DNA of 49,455 bases from JAJRRH01 sp047638815 (GCA_047638815.1 JBLIMR010000016.1:1-49455); one strand, 5' to 3'. Shown: positions 16,885 through 27,000, numbered from the stretch's first letter. The notes: generated by a model from the letters alone, not told the origin. Made by a program: numbers and translations.

Positions 16885-18486
16885 ATGTCAATAGCTCAAG
16901 AAATAAGTAAGAGAAAGACCTTCGCCATCATTTCGCACCCTGATGCGGGTAAGACAACATTAACGGAAAAGTTTCTGTTGTATGGTGGTGCAATTAAAAC
17001 CGCAGGCGCTGTCAAGTCCAACAAGATAAAGCAAGGTGCTACTTCAGATTTCATGGAAATCGAGCGTCAGAGAGGTATCTCAGTAGCGACCTCCGTCATG
17101 GGGTTTGAGTACAACGATATTTTAGTTAACATTCTTGATACCCCAGGTCACAGAGACTTTGCTGAGGACACATACAGGACATTGACAGCCGTGGACAGTG
17201 TCATACTAGTTATAGATTGCGTTAAAGGTGTGGAAGCGCAAACTGAACGACTAATGGAAGTCTGTCGCATGCGTAAGACTCCTGTCATGATTTTCGTAAA
17301 CAAAATGGATCTTGAAGGTAAAGATGCCTTCGACCTTTTGGATGAATTGGAAGAGAAACTTCAAATAAACGTGAGGCCCCTTTCATGGCCAATTGGTATA
17401 GGCTCTGATTTTAAGGGTGTCTATAACCTTTTTGACAATTCTTTGAAATTATTTGAGGCAGGCAAACAAAAAGTAGAAAGCGAAAGACTCTTGATCAATG
17501 ACATAAGCATGGAGTCCCTTGTTCCTCATATCGGTGAGACGAGCGCTGCAAATGTCATTGAAGATGTAGAATTAATTCAGGGAGTCTATGATACTTTTGA
17601 TAAATCCGACTATGACGCAGGTGATGAAGCCCCAGTGTTTTTTGGTAGTGCAATAAATAATTTTGGCATAAAAGAGTTACTAGATACTTTCTGCAAAATA
17701 GCCCCCAACCCACGTCCGCGCGAATCTATGCAACGATTGGTTAACCCTGACGAGGCCAAATTCACGGGGTTTGTCTTTAAAATACATGCAAATCTAGATC
17801 CCAAGCATAGAGATAGAATTGCATTCTTGAGAGTATGCTCAGGCAAGTTTGAAAGAAACACCTTCTATGCCCATACTCGACTGGATAAGAAAATGAGATT
17901 CAGTAACCCTACGACTTTCATGGCTAGAAATAAAAGTGTCATCCAAGAAGCTTATCCGGGAGATGTGGTGGGACTTTACGACTCTGGCAACTTTAAAATT
18001 GGAGATACCATGACTGAGGGAGAAAAATTAACCTTCAAGGGCATTCCAAGTTTTTCACCTGAAATTTTTAAGGAATTGGTAAACAAAGACCCTATGAAAA
18101 GTAAACAACTGGATAAAGGCATTAACCAGTTAACAGATGAAGGGGTCGCTCAGCTATTTATTAAACAAGCAGGAAGAAGAAAAATTATTGGCACTGTAGG
18201 AGAACTACAGTTCGAAGTTATTCAATACAGATTGAAGCATGAATATGGTGCTTCTTGTGATTTTCAGCCACTGAGATACTACAAGGCATGTTGGCTTGTC
18301 TCTGAAAACAAGGCCAAACTAGACGAATTCTGTAGAATAAAAGCAACCGACATTGTCTCCGACAAGGATGGCAATCAAGTCTTTATGGCCCCTAGCCCCT
18401 ATTTATTGAATCTTGAGAAGGCTGAAAACCCTGAGATTACATTCCATTTCACCTCTGAGTTTAAGACTGAAGCTGATTTGGTCTAA
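16885..18486 (+). CDS. prfC: Peptide chain release factor 3
   Basis: A 533-residue translational GTPase that removes class I release factors from the ribosome after termination. The G1 loop SHPDAGKT is at 17-24, switch II DTPGHRDFAEDTYRTL near 92, and NKMD near 146. The RF3-specific segments are also present: EIERQRGISVATSVM, GELQFEVIQYRLKHEYG, and a closing PYLLNLEKAENPEITFHFTSEF. Length and content match RF3 rather than EF-G. It is monocistronic by appearance; the next gene begins 83 bp on. Confidence 0.96.
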   Translation: MSIAQEISKRKTFAIISHPDAGKTTLTEKFLLYGGAIKTAGAVKSNKIKQGATSDFMEIERQRGISVATSVMGFEYNDILVNILDTPGHRDFAEDTYRTLTAVDSVILVIDCVKGVEAQTERLMEVCRMRKTPVMIFVNKMDLEGKDAFDLLDELEEKLQINVRPLSWPIGIGSDFKGVYNLFDNSLKLFEAGKQKVESERLLINDISMESLVPHIGETSAANVIEDVELIQGVYDTFDKSDYDAGDEAPVFFGSAINNFGIKELLDTFCKIAPNPRPRESMQRLVNPDEAKFTGFVFKIHANLDPKHRDRIAFLRVCSGKFERNTFYAHTRLDKKMRFSNPTTFMARNKSVIQEAYPGDVVGLYDSGNFKIGDTMTEGEKLTFKGIPSFSPEIFKELVNKDPMKSKQLDKGINQLTDEGVAQLFIKQAGRRKIIGTVGELQFEVIQYRLKHEYGASCDFQPLRYYKACWLVSENKAKLDEFCRIKATDIVSDKDGNQVFMAPSPYLLNLEKAENPEITFHFTSEFKTEADLV

Positions 18487-18569
18487 ATTTTGCATGGTAG
18501 GATTATGATAAAAAACTGTTAAATCTTTCGCACTATGTGCAACGATTTATAATTTCATAAAAAAAATAA

Positions 18570-19979
18570 ATGAAAACACTAAGACTAATCATACTATTCA
18601 ACCTAGTTGCAATCCTTGGATCAACACAAGGCTACAAAATAGAGGTTGAAGTAAATGGTTTAAAAGACACTACAATATTCTTAGCAAACTACTTTGGCAA
18701 AAAAATGTATTACGCGGACACAGCTATTGTGAATAACAAAGGTGTCGCAGTTTTTGAAGGCCATGAGGCTTTCAAAGGAGGTAAGTATGCCCTTGTGATG
18801 CCAGGGCCCAAATTTTTTGATCTCATTCTGGATGAGCAGCATTTCGAACTAAAAACAGACACCTCAGATTATGTAAGAAACATTGAATTCAAGGGTTCAG
18901 AAAGCAATAAGATATATTACAACTACATACTATTTATCAGTAAAAAGAAAAGTGAATTACAAGCACTTAAGTTAGGTCTGGAAGGACTAGATGAAAATAG
19001 TCCTGAGGCTAAAGTCATCAAAGAAAAAATGATAATCGTTGATCAGTCGGTTGTTTCGAGACAGAAAGAATTGACTGAAAAACATAAGGGTTCCCTTGCT
19101 GCCACTATTATTGGCATGACAATACCTATTCAAATTCCAGATGCCCCTGTAGATGACAAAGGAAATATCACAGATTCTTTGTTTCAGTACAGGTATTATA
19201 TCGAACACTACCTAGATAATACTCCTTTGGAAGATTCAAGAATCGTAAGAACTCCAGAGTTTGACAAGAAGTTGAACGACTTTTTCAATACTGCCTTACC
19301 ACAAAGTCCAGATACAATGATCAAATATGCAGATTGGATTTTACCGCAGGTAAGGTATGACTCGGACTTGTATAAGTTTACATTACATTTCTTAACTTAC
19401 AATTTTCAAAGTTCAAAATTCATGGGAATGGATAAAGCCTATGTGCATATGATTGAAGAATATTATACAAAAGGAGGCATTACTTGGATGGACGAAACTA
19501 AACTTGCGGACATCATTGAAGAAGCCATGCTAATAAAACCAACATTAATTGGCGAGAAAGCTCCATTCTTTCGATTACATGACCCAACGGCAACCACGTT
19601 TACCAACTTATATGAGGTGGAATCTGAATTAACACTTATCTACATATGGCAACCTGATTGTGGCCATTGTAAAAAAGCTAACCCTAAGCTTGTTGAGCTT
19701 AATGAAAAGTATAAGAATAAAGGATTAAAAATATTGTCTATTTCAGTTGACTTCGAAAATGAAGAGTGGATAAAATATCTTGAGGAACATCTTGAGTTTT
19801 CAAAGCTCCATAACCTATCTGACAGTCCAAAACATCCTAGTCCTTTCAGGAGTCTATACAACTCCAAGACGACTCCAACTATTCTACTATTGGATAGGGA
19901 TAAAAAAATCATAGCCAAGAAATTGGATATAGAACAATTGGATAAATTTATCGAAAGAAAATTAAACGAGAAGTCTTAA
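18570..19979 (+). CDS. Exported DUF4369/DUF5106/thioredoxin-fold protein (copy 1)
   Basis: A 469-residue envelope protein with a Sec signal peptide (about 1-21). The N-terminal beta domain (about 22-115, VEVNGLKDTTIFLANYFGKKMYYADTA) matches DUF4369. A helical middle part (about 190-320) fits DUF5106. A thioredoxin-like domain (about 325-469) carries CxxC in WQPDCGHCKKANP and a cis-Pro in KTTPTILLLD. Such proteins act as thiol-disulfide reductases or resolvers in the Bacteroidota periplasm. The partner substrates are not known here. It is followed after 42 bp by a paralogue of the same architecture. Confidence 0.87.
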   Translation: MKTLRLIILFNLVAILGSTQGYKIEVEVNGLKDTTIFLANYFGKKMYYADTAIVNNKGVAVFEGHEAFKGGKYALVMPGPKFFDLILDEQHFELKTDTSDYVRNIEFKGSESNKIYYNYILFISKKKSELQALKLGLEGLDENSPEAKVIKEKMIIVDQSVVSRQKELTEKHKGSLAATIIGMTIPIQIPDAPVDDKGNITDSLFQYRYYIEHYLDNTPLEDSRIVRTPEFDKKLNDFFNTALPQSPDTMIKYADWILPQVRYDSDLYKFTLHFLTYNFQSSKFMGMDKAYVHMIEEYYTKGGITWMDETKLADIIEEAMLIKPTLIGEKAPFFRLHDPTATTFTNLYEVESELTLIYIWQPDCGHCKKANPKLVELNEKYKNKGLKILSISVDFENEEWIKYLEEHLEFSKLHNLSDSPKHPSPFRSLYNSKTTPTILLLDRDKKIIAKKLDIEQLDKFIERKLNEKS

Positions 19980-20021
19980 TCTCCCTCATGGGAAGGCTAG
20001 ACAAAAAACACTATTTTTTCA

Positions 20022-21455
20022 ATGAAGCGTAACCTAATTTTTCTACTCTGTCTTTTGATATCTTCCTGTCAGGCTCAAAGGCAAACTAATATTGAAGCCC
20101 CAGGTTACAACATCAAAGTTGAGGTTGAACATTTAAAAAATCAAACGATATACCTAGCGAACAATCTGGGAGACAAAATGTATTATACCGATACGGCCTT
20201 AGTTGACATAAATGGTCATGCCCAGTTTATCGGAGATTCTTCATTGAGCACTGGTAAATATTCCATCGTTTTTCCAAATTTCAAGTTTCTTCAGATCATT
20301 ATTGATGAACAAAATTTCACAATTCAAACTGATACTACAGATTACTACAAAACTGCTAAGGCTATAAACTCTGTGAATAATGAAGCCTATTTTGACTATT
20401 TCAGAATTGTTCAAGATTTAAACATAGAGAAATCTGGGTTATTAACAGAGAAAAATGATACATCGACATCACCTGCCCGTCTTACAGAAATTGAAAGTAA
20501 TCTTATCTCAATAGAAGAAGGTGTAAAGGAGATGCTGCATAAAGAATATAAAGATCACAAAGGCACCTTTTACTCTAAGGTAATTGCTATGGGCATTCCT
20601 ATTGATGTTCCAGAGGCACCATTTGATGCTAATGGAAAAGTTATTGATGAACAATTTCGATATAACTATTTTAAGAATCACTATTTTGATTTTACAGATT
20701 TATCAGAACCAAATATTTTTCGTACTCCTGAATATTATAATAAACTCAACGACTACTTCAATAAAGTAATCCCACAAGTTCCAGACAGTATGCCTGCCGA
20801 GGTTGATCGTTTCTTACCAAAAGTTAATCATGACCCGGAATTATATAGTTATACATTAAGGTTTTTAGCAGCCAATTTTAAAAGATCCAAATACATGGGT
20901 ATGGAGATTGGATATGTTCATGTCATTAATAATTATTTCAATGAAGAAACAATAATAGGACTAGAGCCAGATAGATTAAAAGATGCAATGGAAGAAGCGA
21001 AAGACATGACGCATACCCTACTTGGGAACATTGCTCCTAACATCAATTTACATGATGCTACAGAACAAAAGTATACGAAACTTCATGATGTTAAAGCTCC
21101 ATATACATTGGTGTATATCTGGAGTCCTACCTGTAGTCATTGTCTTGAAGAGAACCCAGACGTCATTGATTTCAATAATCAATTTAGATCCATGGGGGTA
21201 AAGACCTATGCAGTATGTGCCGATCAAGAATTGGAAGAATGGAAAAAATATTTGAATGAGAATTACGAGTTTGCACTGAGTATAAATGTTGCTGATAGCC
21301 CAGGACACAGAAGTAAATTTAGAAATCTTTATAATACGCGTAAAACGCCTGTTGTCCTGCTACTTGATAAAGACAAAACAATTCTAACTAAAAGACTAAG
21401 TGTTAAACAAGTTGGTGATTTCCTAAATAAACTGTTGAAGGAACCAGGGAATTAA
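20022..21455 (+). CDS. DUF4369/DUF5106/thioredoxin-fold lipoprotein (copy 2)
   Basis: A 477-residue paralogue of the preceding gene, in the same order of domains. Here the leader has a lipobox (LLISSC, Cys16), so this copy should be a lipoprotein. Shared landmarks: VEVEHLKNQTIYLANNLGDKMYYTDTA in the DUF4369 part, FMGMD/YMGME with GYVHV in the middle, CxxC in WSPTCSHCLEENP, and cis-Pro in RKTPVVLLLD. The CxxC dipeptide differs (Ser-His against Gly-His), which may change redox potential. A tandem duplication with divergence in anchoring is the simplest reading. It is probably co-transcribed with copy 1. Confidence 0.87.
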   Translation: MKRNLIFLLCLLISSCQAQRQTNIEAPGYNIKVEVEHLKNQTIYLANNLGDKMYYTDTALVDINGHAQFIGDSSLSTGKYSIVFPNFKFLQIIIDEQNFTIQTDTTDYYKTAKAINSVNNEAYFDYFRIVQDLNIEKSGLLTEKNDTSTSPARLTEIESNLISIEEGVKEMLHKEYKDHKGTFYSKVIAMGIPIDVPEAPFDANGKVIDEQFRYNYFKNHYFDFTDLSEPNIFRTPEYYNKLNDYFNKVIPQVPDSMPAEVDRFLPKVNHDPELYSYTLRFLAANFKRSKYMGMEIGYVHVINNYFNEETIIGLEPDRLKDAMEEAKDMTHTLLGNIAPNINLHDATEQKYTKLHDVKAPYTLVYIWSPTCSHCLEENPDVIDFNNQFRSMGVKTYAVCADQELEEWKKYLNENYEFALSINVADSPGHRSKFRNLYNTRKTPVVLLLDKDKTILTKRLSVKQVGDFLNKLLKEPGN

Positions 21456-21488
21456 CGCACTCTTAACTCCTTTATCTATCTTTAATCT

Positions 21489-21718
21489 ATGACGCCAAAT
21501 GCTAAAATGAAAAAGGGCATTCAACTTGATGTTCCGAATTCTTCTGCAGTTTAAAATAAAAAGACCAAAGGATTTGCAATACTAAGTGCTATGGGACTCG
21601 TAGTTATAATTATTGTTGAATTCCCTTAATCGGTATCCTTATTGCTATAGCCAAGTTTGTGATTCCAATTATTTTGCTTTTGGTAATGATGCTAAGTGGA
21701 GGAAAGATCGGTGGTTAG
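21489..21718 (+). pseudogene. Remnant of a small two-helix membrane protein gene
   Basis: From ATG 21489 the frame reads MTPNAKMKKGIQLDVPNSSAV, meets TAA at 21552, then in the same frame continues NKKTKGFAILSAMGLVVIII before a second stop. A shift of one base near 21625 recovers IPLIGILIAIAKFVIPIILL and VMMLSGGKIGG to the TAG at 21716-21718. Together this would make a roughly 76-residue protein with a basic N-terminus and two hydrophobic helices. One nonsense change and one frameshift mark it as decayed. I do not recognise the family. It lies 33 bp past the second thioredoxin gene and 5 bp from the convergent MoxR stop. Confidence 0.5.
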
Positions 21719-21723
21719 TTACT

Positions 21724-22695
21724 CTACAGTATCTCTGATATTATCTTATCAATTCCGAATCCTTCAGCTTCCGCTTTATAATTACGAACCAAACGATGTC
21801 TCAGAACTGATACTGCAACTGCTTGCACATCTTCGATGTCTGGAGAATATTTACCTCTCATGGCCGCATGAGTTTTAGCCCCCAAAACAAGATATTGCGA
21901 GGCTCTTGGACCTGCTCCCCAAGAAATATATTTATTGATAATATCAGATGCGGTATCTCTACCTGGTCGAGTTCTAGAAACCAATTTCACCGCATATTCA
22001 ACAACATTATCAGAAACTGGAATTTTTCTAATGAGGTTCTGGTAAAAAATAATTTCCTCCTTACTAATAATGTTATCAATCTTTCCTGATGAAGTTCCAG
22101 TAGTACCCTTAACTATGGCGTATTCTTCCTCAATACTCGGATAATCCACCCAAATATTGTACATGAATCTATCCAGTTGTGCCTCAGGCAATGGGTAGGT
22201 TCCCTCCTGCTCTATTGGATTTTGCGTTGCCAGTACGAAGAAAGGCGCATCCAATGGATATCTCTTTCCTGCTGCGGTCACAACTTTTTCTTGCATAGCC
22301 TCAAGCAAAGCAGATTGGGTTTTAGGCGGGGTTCTGTTAATCTCATCGGCCAAAACTATATTGGCGAAAACTGGACCTTTCAGAAACTTAAACTCTCTGT
22401 TAGCATCCAAAATTTCGGCCCCAACAATATCAGAAGGCATTAAATCTGGCGTAAATTGAATTCTCTTAAATGTGAGTCCTAACGCATCTGATATGGATTG
22501 AATAAGTAAAGTCTTAGCCAAGCCCGGCACCCCAACCAACAATGCATGCCCCTTACTAAAGATAGCATTTATCAAAGTATCAATCACAATGTCTTGACCA
22601 ATAATAACCTTAGATAATTCTTTTTTAAGCGCTAATTGTTTTTGTACAAAGGCATCAATTGCTTGAGCGTCTGAACTAAATGATGTTGAGGACAT
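21724..22695 (-). CDS. MoxR-family AAA+ ATPase
   Basis: A 323-residue cytoplasmic ATPase of the MoxR group. Walker A GVPGLAKT is at 55-62, Walker B IVLADEINRTPP near 110, sensor 1 FVLATQNPIEQEGTYPLPEAQLDRF near 147, and the C-terminal lid contains SWGAGPRASQYL. MoxR proteins act as chaperones that mature other proteins, often with von Willebrand factor domain partners encoded beside them. No such partner lies in this window; instead the neighbour upstream is the surA-like gene. In many Bacteroidota MoxR sits next to surA and guaB, so the linkage is likely conserved. Confidence 0.94.
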   Translation of the reverse strand: MSSTSFSSDAQAIDAFVQKQLALKKELSKVIIGQDIVIDTLINAIFSKGHALLVGVPGLAKTLLIQSISDALGLTFKRIQFTPDLMPSDIVGAEILDANREFKFLKGPVFANIVLADEINRTPPKTQSALLEAMQEKVVTAAGKRYPLDAPFFVLATQNPIEQEGTYPLPEAQLDRFMYNIWVDYPSIEEEYAIVKGTTGTSSGKIDNIISKEEIIFYQNLIRKIPVSDNVVEYAVKLVSRTRPGRDTASDIINKYISWGAGPRASQYLVLGAKTHAAMRGKYSPDIEDVQAVAVSVLRHRLVRNYKAEAEGFGIDKIISEIL

Positions 22696-22794
22696 AAATT
22701 AAATTTTGAAAGTGCAAGTTAAATAAATATGATGTACGAGTTTACTTGGATATTGAAATAAATTGACATTGAATATCTAGCACTCAAATATGAA

Positions 22795-24153
22795 TTATTG
22801 GTTCTTTATCCAAGGATTTTGAAAGTCACAATCCATAAAATCTTTTTCAATTTTAACAAAAGTTCTACCAATTCTATCATTAATCCACTCGTCAACAACC
22901 TCGGCACTAAGTTCATTTTCCGCTATAGATTGGATCAATTGATAATCATCCTTAAGATTGGCCTTATGAGGCTCAGAACGATATCTAAGTTTTACAATCC
23001 TATATGCTTCTCTCCCATTCTGACTTTTGATTAGTACTGGTTCTGAAACTTCTCCAGGTTTAAGTTTATCGATTACAAAAAACAAAGTTGGATCTATTTC
23101 ACTCATTTCAAATCTTATTGAACCAGTTGCTGGATTGATCATTAATCCATTGTTATGTTTTGTACCCTCATCTTCAGAATACATTAATGCTGCTTTTTCA
23201 AAAGAAATAGTATCTGTGGCCAATTCCGCTTGAATTTCTTTAAGTCTTGTTTTAGCCACCTCGAGGTCAGCATTAAGAATCTTTGGCACCTTAAGAATAT
23301 GTCTAGCATTATACAGATCTCCATTTCTTTCTATCATTTGCATAATATGATATCCAAAATCACTTTCGAATATATTGGAAATTTCACCTTCACCTAGATT
23401 GTACGCCACAGCTTCGAATTCCGCAACCATTCTACCTTTCCCTACCATACCAAGTTCTCCACCTTTACTTGCAGAACCGGGATCATCAGAATATAAAACA
23501 GCTTTAGTTTCGAAATCATTATCACCATCCAAAACCTCACGTCTAATATCATTAAGACTCTTCTTTACCTTATCGATTTCAACCTGAGAAGGTGTCGGCT
23601 TGATCATTATCTGACTAACCTCAACCTGAGAATCAACGTATGGTAAACTATCTTGGTTCAAACCATTGAAATAATCTGTGATATCAGCTGGAGTTAGATT
23701 AAATTCACTTGTTATCTGTGATTGTGCCGTTTGAATTGTCATTTGATCTTTAATCACAGTATAAAAATCAGCTTTTATCTCGGCAATTGATTTCCCGTAA
23801 AATTCTTCTAACTTATCTTCCCCTTGCATCCTTTCACTAAAGACTGCGATTCTTCTTTCCAACTCAGACTGAATTTGGCCCTCAGAAACCTCTATCGAAT
23901 CTAATTTTGCGTGATGAAGCAACAAGTTCTCAAACAAAAGATTTTCCATAATGGAACATTTCAGGTCCGGACTGTCCCCAAAACCTGAAGACAGGGCTTG
24001 AGCCTTTTGTGTAATATAGTCAGAGTACATGACTATCTCATCACCAACAACAGCAATGATTTTGTCCAACATTTGATAGTCTTTCTCCTGTGCGAACATC
24101 AAACTTGGTACAAAAACCAATAAAGTAAAAAATCGTTTTAACATATCTTGCAA
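22795..24153 (-). CDS. SurA-like periplasmic peptidyl-prolyl isomerase / chaperone
   Basis: A 452-residue exported protein, signal peptide about 1-21 (ending SLMFAQ). A SurA_N-like helical region (about 30-165) begins with DKIIAVVGDEIVMYSDY and is followed by two parvulin-type domains (about 175-275 and 285-390). The first shows VEVSQIMIKPTPS, YSDDPGSASKGGELGMVGKGRMV and FGYHIMQ. The second begins with YNARHILKVPKI. SurA delivers beta-barrel proteins to the outer-membrane assembly machine. It is the last of three co-directional genes, only 2 bp from the lipoprotein gene. Confidence 0.93.
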   Translation of the reverse strand: MQDMLKRFFTLLVFVPSLMFAQEKDYQMLDKIIAVVGDEIVMYSDYITQKAQALSSGFGDSPDLKCSIMENLLFENLLLHHAKLDSIEVSEGQIQSELERRIAVFSERMQGEDKLEEFYGKSIAEIKADFYTVIKDQMTIQTAQSQITSEFNLTPADITDYFNGLNQDSLPYVDSQVEVSQIMIKPTPSQVEIDKVKKSLNDIRREVLDGDNDFETKAVLYSDDPGSASKGGELGMVGKGRMVAEFEAVAYNLGEGEISNIFESDFGYHIMQMIERNGDLYNARHILKVPKILNADLEVAKTRLKEIQAELATDTISFEKAALMYSEDEGTKHNNGLMINPATGSIRFEMSEIDPTLFFVIDKLKPGEVSEPVLIKSQNGREAYRIVKLRYRSEPHKANLKDDYQLIQSIAENELSAEVVDEWINDRIGRTFVKIEKDFMDCDFQNPWIKNQ

Positions 24154-24155
24154 AT

Positions 24156-24989
24156 TTATCTAAAGATCTCTAATTCTCCTTTATTAATAGACTCTTTAAA
24201 CAAATCTTCCCTCATCTTTTTCAACAGATCAGATTTGCGCTTATTAATAATAGTTCCCTCAATTTTATTTTGGACATATTCAAAAGGAGCAATATCACCC
24301 TCCAATTTATAATCCAATACTTTTATAAAGTATTCCTTTCCATCAGCAACGAGATATTGGTACTTCCTATTTCGAATAAAGTCCACAATATCTTGTTCTT
24401 TTATCGGCAGAATTCCATTAATACTTCCGTAACTGCTCCATTTGTTACCGTCAACAGCATAAACATCAGCTTTATCCTTTGCGAAAACTCTAATGTTTTC
24501 AACCTCATCATCTGCCCTCATCCACCTTCCAAATTGCTTCAGGCCTGGTGTATCTTCATCGAAAACCGCATATTTTATTTTGAACACATGATTTCTAAGG
24601 ACGAAATTGTCTTGAAAATCATTATAATATCCTCTAGCATCTTCGGTTGTGACATTCTTATTCAGTTTCTGCTCAGTAAGTTTGTTTTGATAATCATATA
24701 TAATGAGCTCGTTTTTATACGATGTCAATCGATCTTTGATATCCTCTTCATCAATCTCTAGATTTAGGTTTGCTTGATGAAGAACAACCTTCTCTCGAAC
24801 CCAATTGTTCACAAACATCTCTGCTCTTTTAATACTATCATTGGCGTTGAGATTAGGAGGTAAAACACTTGTTAATTCACTGCGATAAAGAAAATCATTA
24901 TAAACTCTAGCAACTGGCTCACCATTGTTGCCGCCATTGCAAGACCACAAAAAGGAAGAAAAAAAAATGAATAAAAATATTCGACTCAA
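24156..24989 (-). CDS. SurA-N-like lipoprotein lacking a parvulin domain
   Basis: A 277-residue lipoprotein (lipobox SFLWSC, Cys17). The body is mostly helical, with a SurA_N-like stretch (VLPPNLNANDSIKRAEMFVNNWVREKVVLHQANLNLE), but I see no complete PpiC signature in the second half. The C-terminal part (VQNKIEGTIINKRKSDLLKKM) again resembles the SurA-type closing helix. It lies between two parvulin genes with gaps of 2 bp and 5 bp, so translation is tightly linked. The likely role is a chaperone helper in outer-membrane protein export; this is inferred from position and partial similarity. Confidence 0.75.
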   Translation of the reverse strand: MSRIFLFIFFSSFLWSCNGGNNGEPVARVYNDFLYRSELTSVLPPNLNANDSIKRAEMFVNNWVREKVVLHQANLNLEIDEEDIKDRLTSYKNELIIYDYQNKLTEQKLNKNVTTEDARGYYNDFQDNFVLRNHVFKIKYAVFDEDTPGLKQFGRWMRADDEVENIRVFAKDKADVYAVDGNKWSSYGSINGILPIKEQDIVDFIRNRKYQYLVADGKEYFIKVLDYKLEGDIAPFEYVQNKIEGTIINKRKSDLLKKMREDLFKESINKGELEIFR

Positions 24990-24994
24990 GAAAA

Positions 24995-26935
24995 TTACTT
25001 TACGGTATATAGAACGTCTTTATTAACTTTAATTGTATGCTGATCGCGTAGCTCCTTAATCCAATTCTCTTCAAGATATCTCTGATAGGCTGCAGTTACA
25101 AGACCTCTTGATACATCATAAGGTCTAATTCCTTCTTTTAGTACTTCCATTACATTCACAAAAACAAACTGATCATCTATTTCTTGAATATCAGATATAC
25201 CAACCTTGAAAGGAATTTTCTCTAATACCTCTTCATCATTCTTCTCAAAGGTTCCACTCTCAATAATTACATTTAATTTCGATTCTTGATTAAATGCATC
25301 ATTAATTTCTTTGCTTGTTTTTTCAGCCTTAACCATCTTGACAGCGCCCTTCGCCAACTCCAAATTTCTACAGCTCAATACGGTTGCTTTAACTCTCTCA
25401 TCGTACTTAAAATCCTCCATATTATTGTTATAATAATTTTGAAGCCCCGTAGTATCCTTTGCAGCTTTACCCCATATCTTTTCTTCCGTCAAATTGAATA
25501 GAAGTATACCATCTCTGTATTCTTTCATCAAAGATTTAAACTTTGGATATTTACGTTCTAATTGCGTCCTTTCGTATGAAATAATTCTTCCATCGACATA
25601 TGTCTTATACTTTCTAGCTACCAGAGCATTTTTATCAATGCCATCAGCTCTTCCCTGAGTCATTTTTAAGAAATCAATAAAATCTGCTTGCGTATTTTTC
25701 ACACCATTGATTCTAAACATTTCTTTATTTAATCCATGATCGCCTGGCTTCCAACTACCTGAAAAAATGTTTGAATCCACAACATCATAAACAGCATCGA
25801 GTGCTTTCATATTTTCTTTAAAATCATATTCCTTCTTAAGATTTTTCAAAAAAGATTGCCTTGTAATATTTGCTCTGCTGTCTTTAGAAATTCTATCCTT
25901 TAACTCTTTCTCCATTTCTTCTTTTGGAGCCACAGGAATCAATTCTATTCTTTGAACTATATGCCAACCATATGAGGTCTTGAATGGTTCACTGTATTCT
26001 TCATCAGTATTCAAAGCAAAAGCCGCATCCTCAAATTCCTTAACCATCTTACCTGATCCAAATTGCGGTAACTCACCACCCTTTTTAGAGGAAGATTTAT
26101 CGGCTGAATATTTAATCGCCAAACTAGAAAAACTCTTTCCAGCACCCAATTCTTTATAAATTTCTTTTATTCTTTCCTCAGCAACTTGTTGATCCTTTAC
26201 TGGACTTTTAGGACTTGACATAATCAAGATATGCGCTGCGCGTATTTCTCCTTTTGAAGGTCTTTTATCTACCACCTTCAAAAGATGATAACCAAATCTG
26301 GTTCTCACCGGTTGAGAAACTTCTCCTACCTTGGTGTTGTATGCCGCACATTCAAAGGGATAAACCATTTGAAGTGACTTGAAATATCCTAAATCACCTT
26401 TATTACTCTTTGCCGATGGATCAGTAGAATGCATTGCCGCCATTTCACCAAATGTCTTTCCTCCCTTATCTAAACTTTTGCGAATGTCCATTATCTTGTT
26501 ATACGCCATGAGCGTATCGTCTGGAGCATTCTTCTTATCAAATCCAATCAATATATGGCTCGCTTTCACCTCAATTTTCATTCTCTCGTAAGCTTCAGTA
26601 ACCAATGCCCCAGTTTTATCATTATCGATAAGATATGGTGCTGCCAATTGATTTCTATAACCATCCAATTCTTTGATGAAAACTAGGTTGGTATCCAATC
26701 GTAGCTTTTCAGCCTCCATGACCTTCAATTTGTAATTGATGAACAACCCCATATATTCATCAAGATCCTCCTTGCTAGGGTTTGTCTCTTTGTTATTCTT
26801 TTTATAAATATCTTCAAATGCTTGTTTGCTTATTGTATTGTCGTCAATAGTCAAAATCGTTTGAGCAAAGACATTTGCCCCAACAAGACTGATTATCAGT
26901 CCTAAAGCAATTGATATGGAGGTTTTTTTCATCAT
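24995..26935 (-). CDS. Exported peptidyl-prolyl isomerase with two parvulin domains
   Basis: A 646-residue exported protein, signal peptide about 1-24 (ending NVFAQ). An N-terminal helical region is followed by two PpiC/parvulin domains. The first (about 128-222) shows VKASHILIGFDK, HSTDPSAKSNKGDLGYFKSLQMVYPFE and FGYHLLKVVDKRP. The second (about 230-335) shows IRAAHILIMSS, YSADKSSSKKGGELPQFGSGKMV and YGWHIVQRIE. A long helical tail of about 300 residues follows, of the kind seen in PpiD-like folding factors. It heads the three-gene chaperone set and is separated from guaB by 84 bp with its own -7 box. Confidence 0.93.
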   Translation of the reverse strand: MMKKTSISIALGLIISLVGANVFAQTILTIDDNTISKQAFEDIYKKNNKETNPSKEDLDEYMGLFINYKLKVMEAEKLRLDTNLVFIKELDGYRNQLAAPYLIDNDKTGALVTEAYERMKIEVKASHILIGFDKKNAPDDTLMAYNKIMDIRKSLDKGGKTFGEMAAMHSTDPSAKSNKGDLGYFKSLQMVYPFECAAYNTKVGEVSQPVRTRFGYHLLKVVDKRPSKGEIRAAHILIMSSPKSPVKDQQVAEERIKEIYKELGAGKSFSSLAIKYSADKSSSKKGGELPQFGSGKMVKEFEDAAFALNTDEEYSEPFKTSYGWHIVQRIELIPVAPKEEMEKELKDRISKDSRANITRQSFLKNLKKEYDFKENMKALDAVYDVVDSNIFSGSWKPGDHGLNKEMFRINGVKNTQADFIDFLKMTQGRADGIDKNALVARKYKTYVDGRIISYERTQLERKYPKFKSLMKEYRDGILLFNLTEEKIWGKAAKDTTGLQNYYNNNMEDFKYDERVKATVLSCRNLELAKGAVKMVKAEKTSKEINDAFNQESKLNVIIESGTFEKNDEEVLEKIPFKVGISDIQEIDDQFVFVNVMEVLKEGIRPYDVSRGLVTAAYQRYLEENWIKELRDQHTIKVNKDVLYTVK

Positions 26936-27000
26936 AATTATAATATTGAATCTAATCTTTCAAGATTTATGCCATCCTGCTATTTTAGCGGAGCGGGGCG

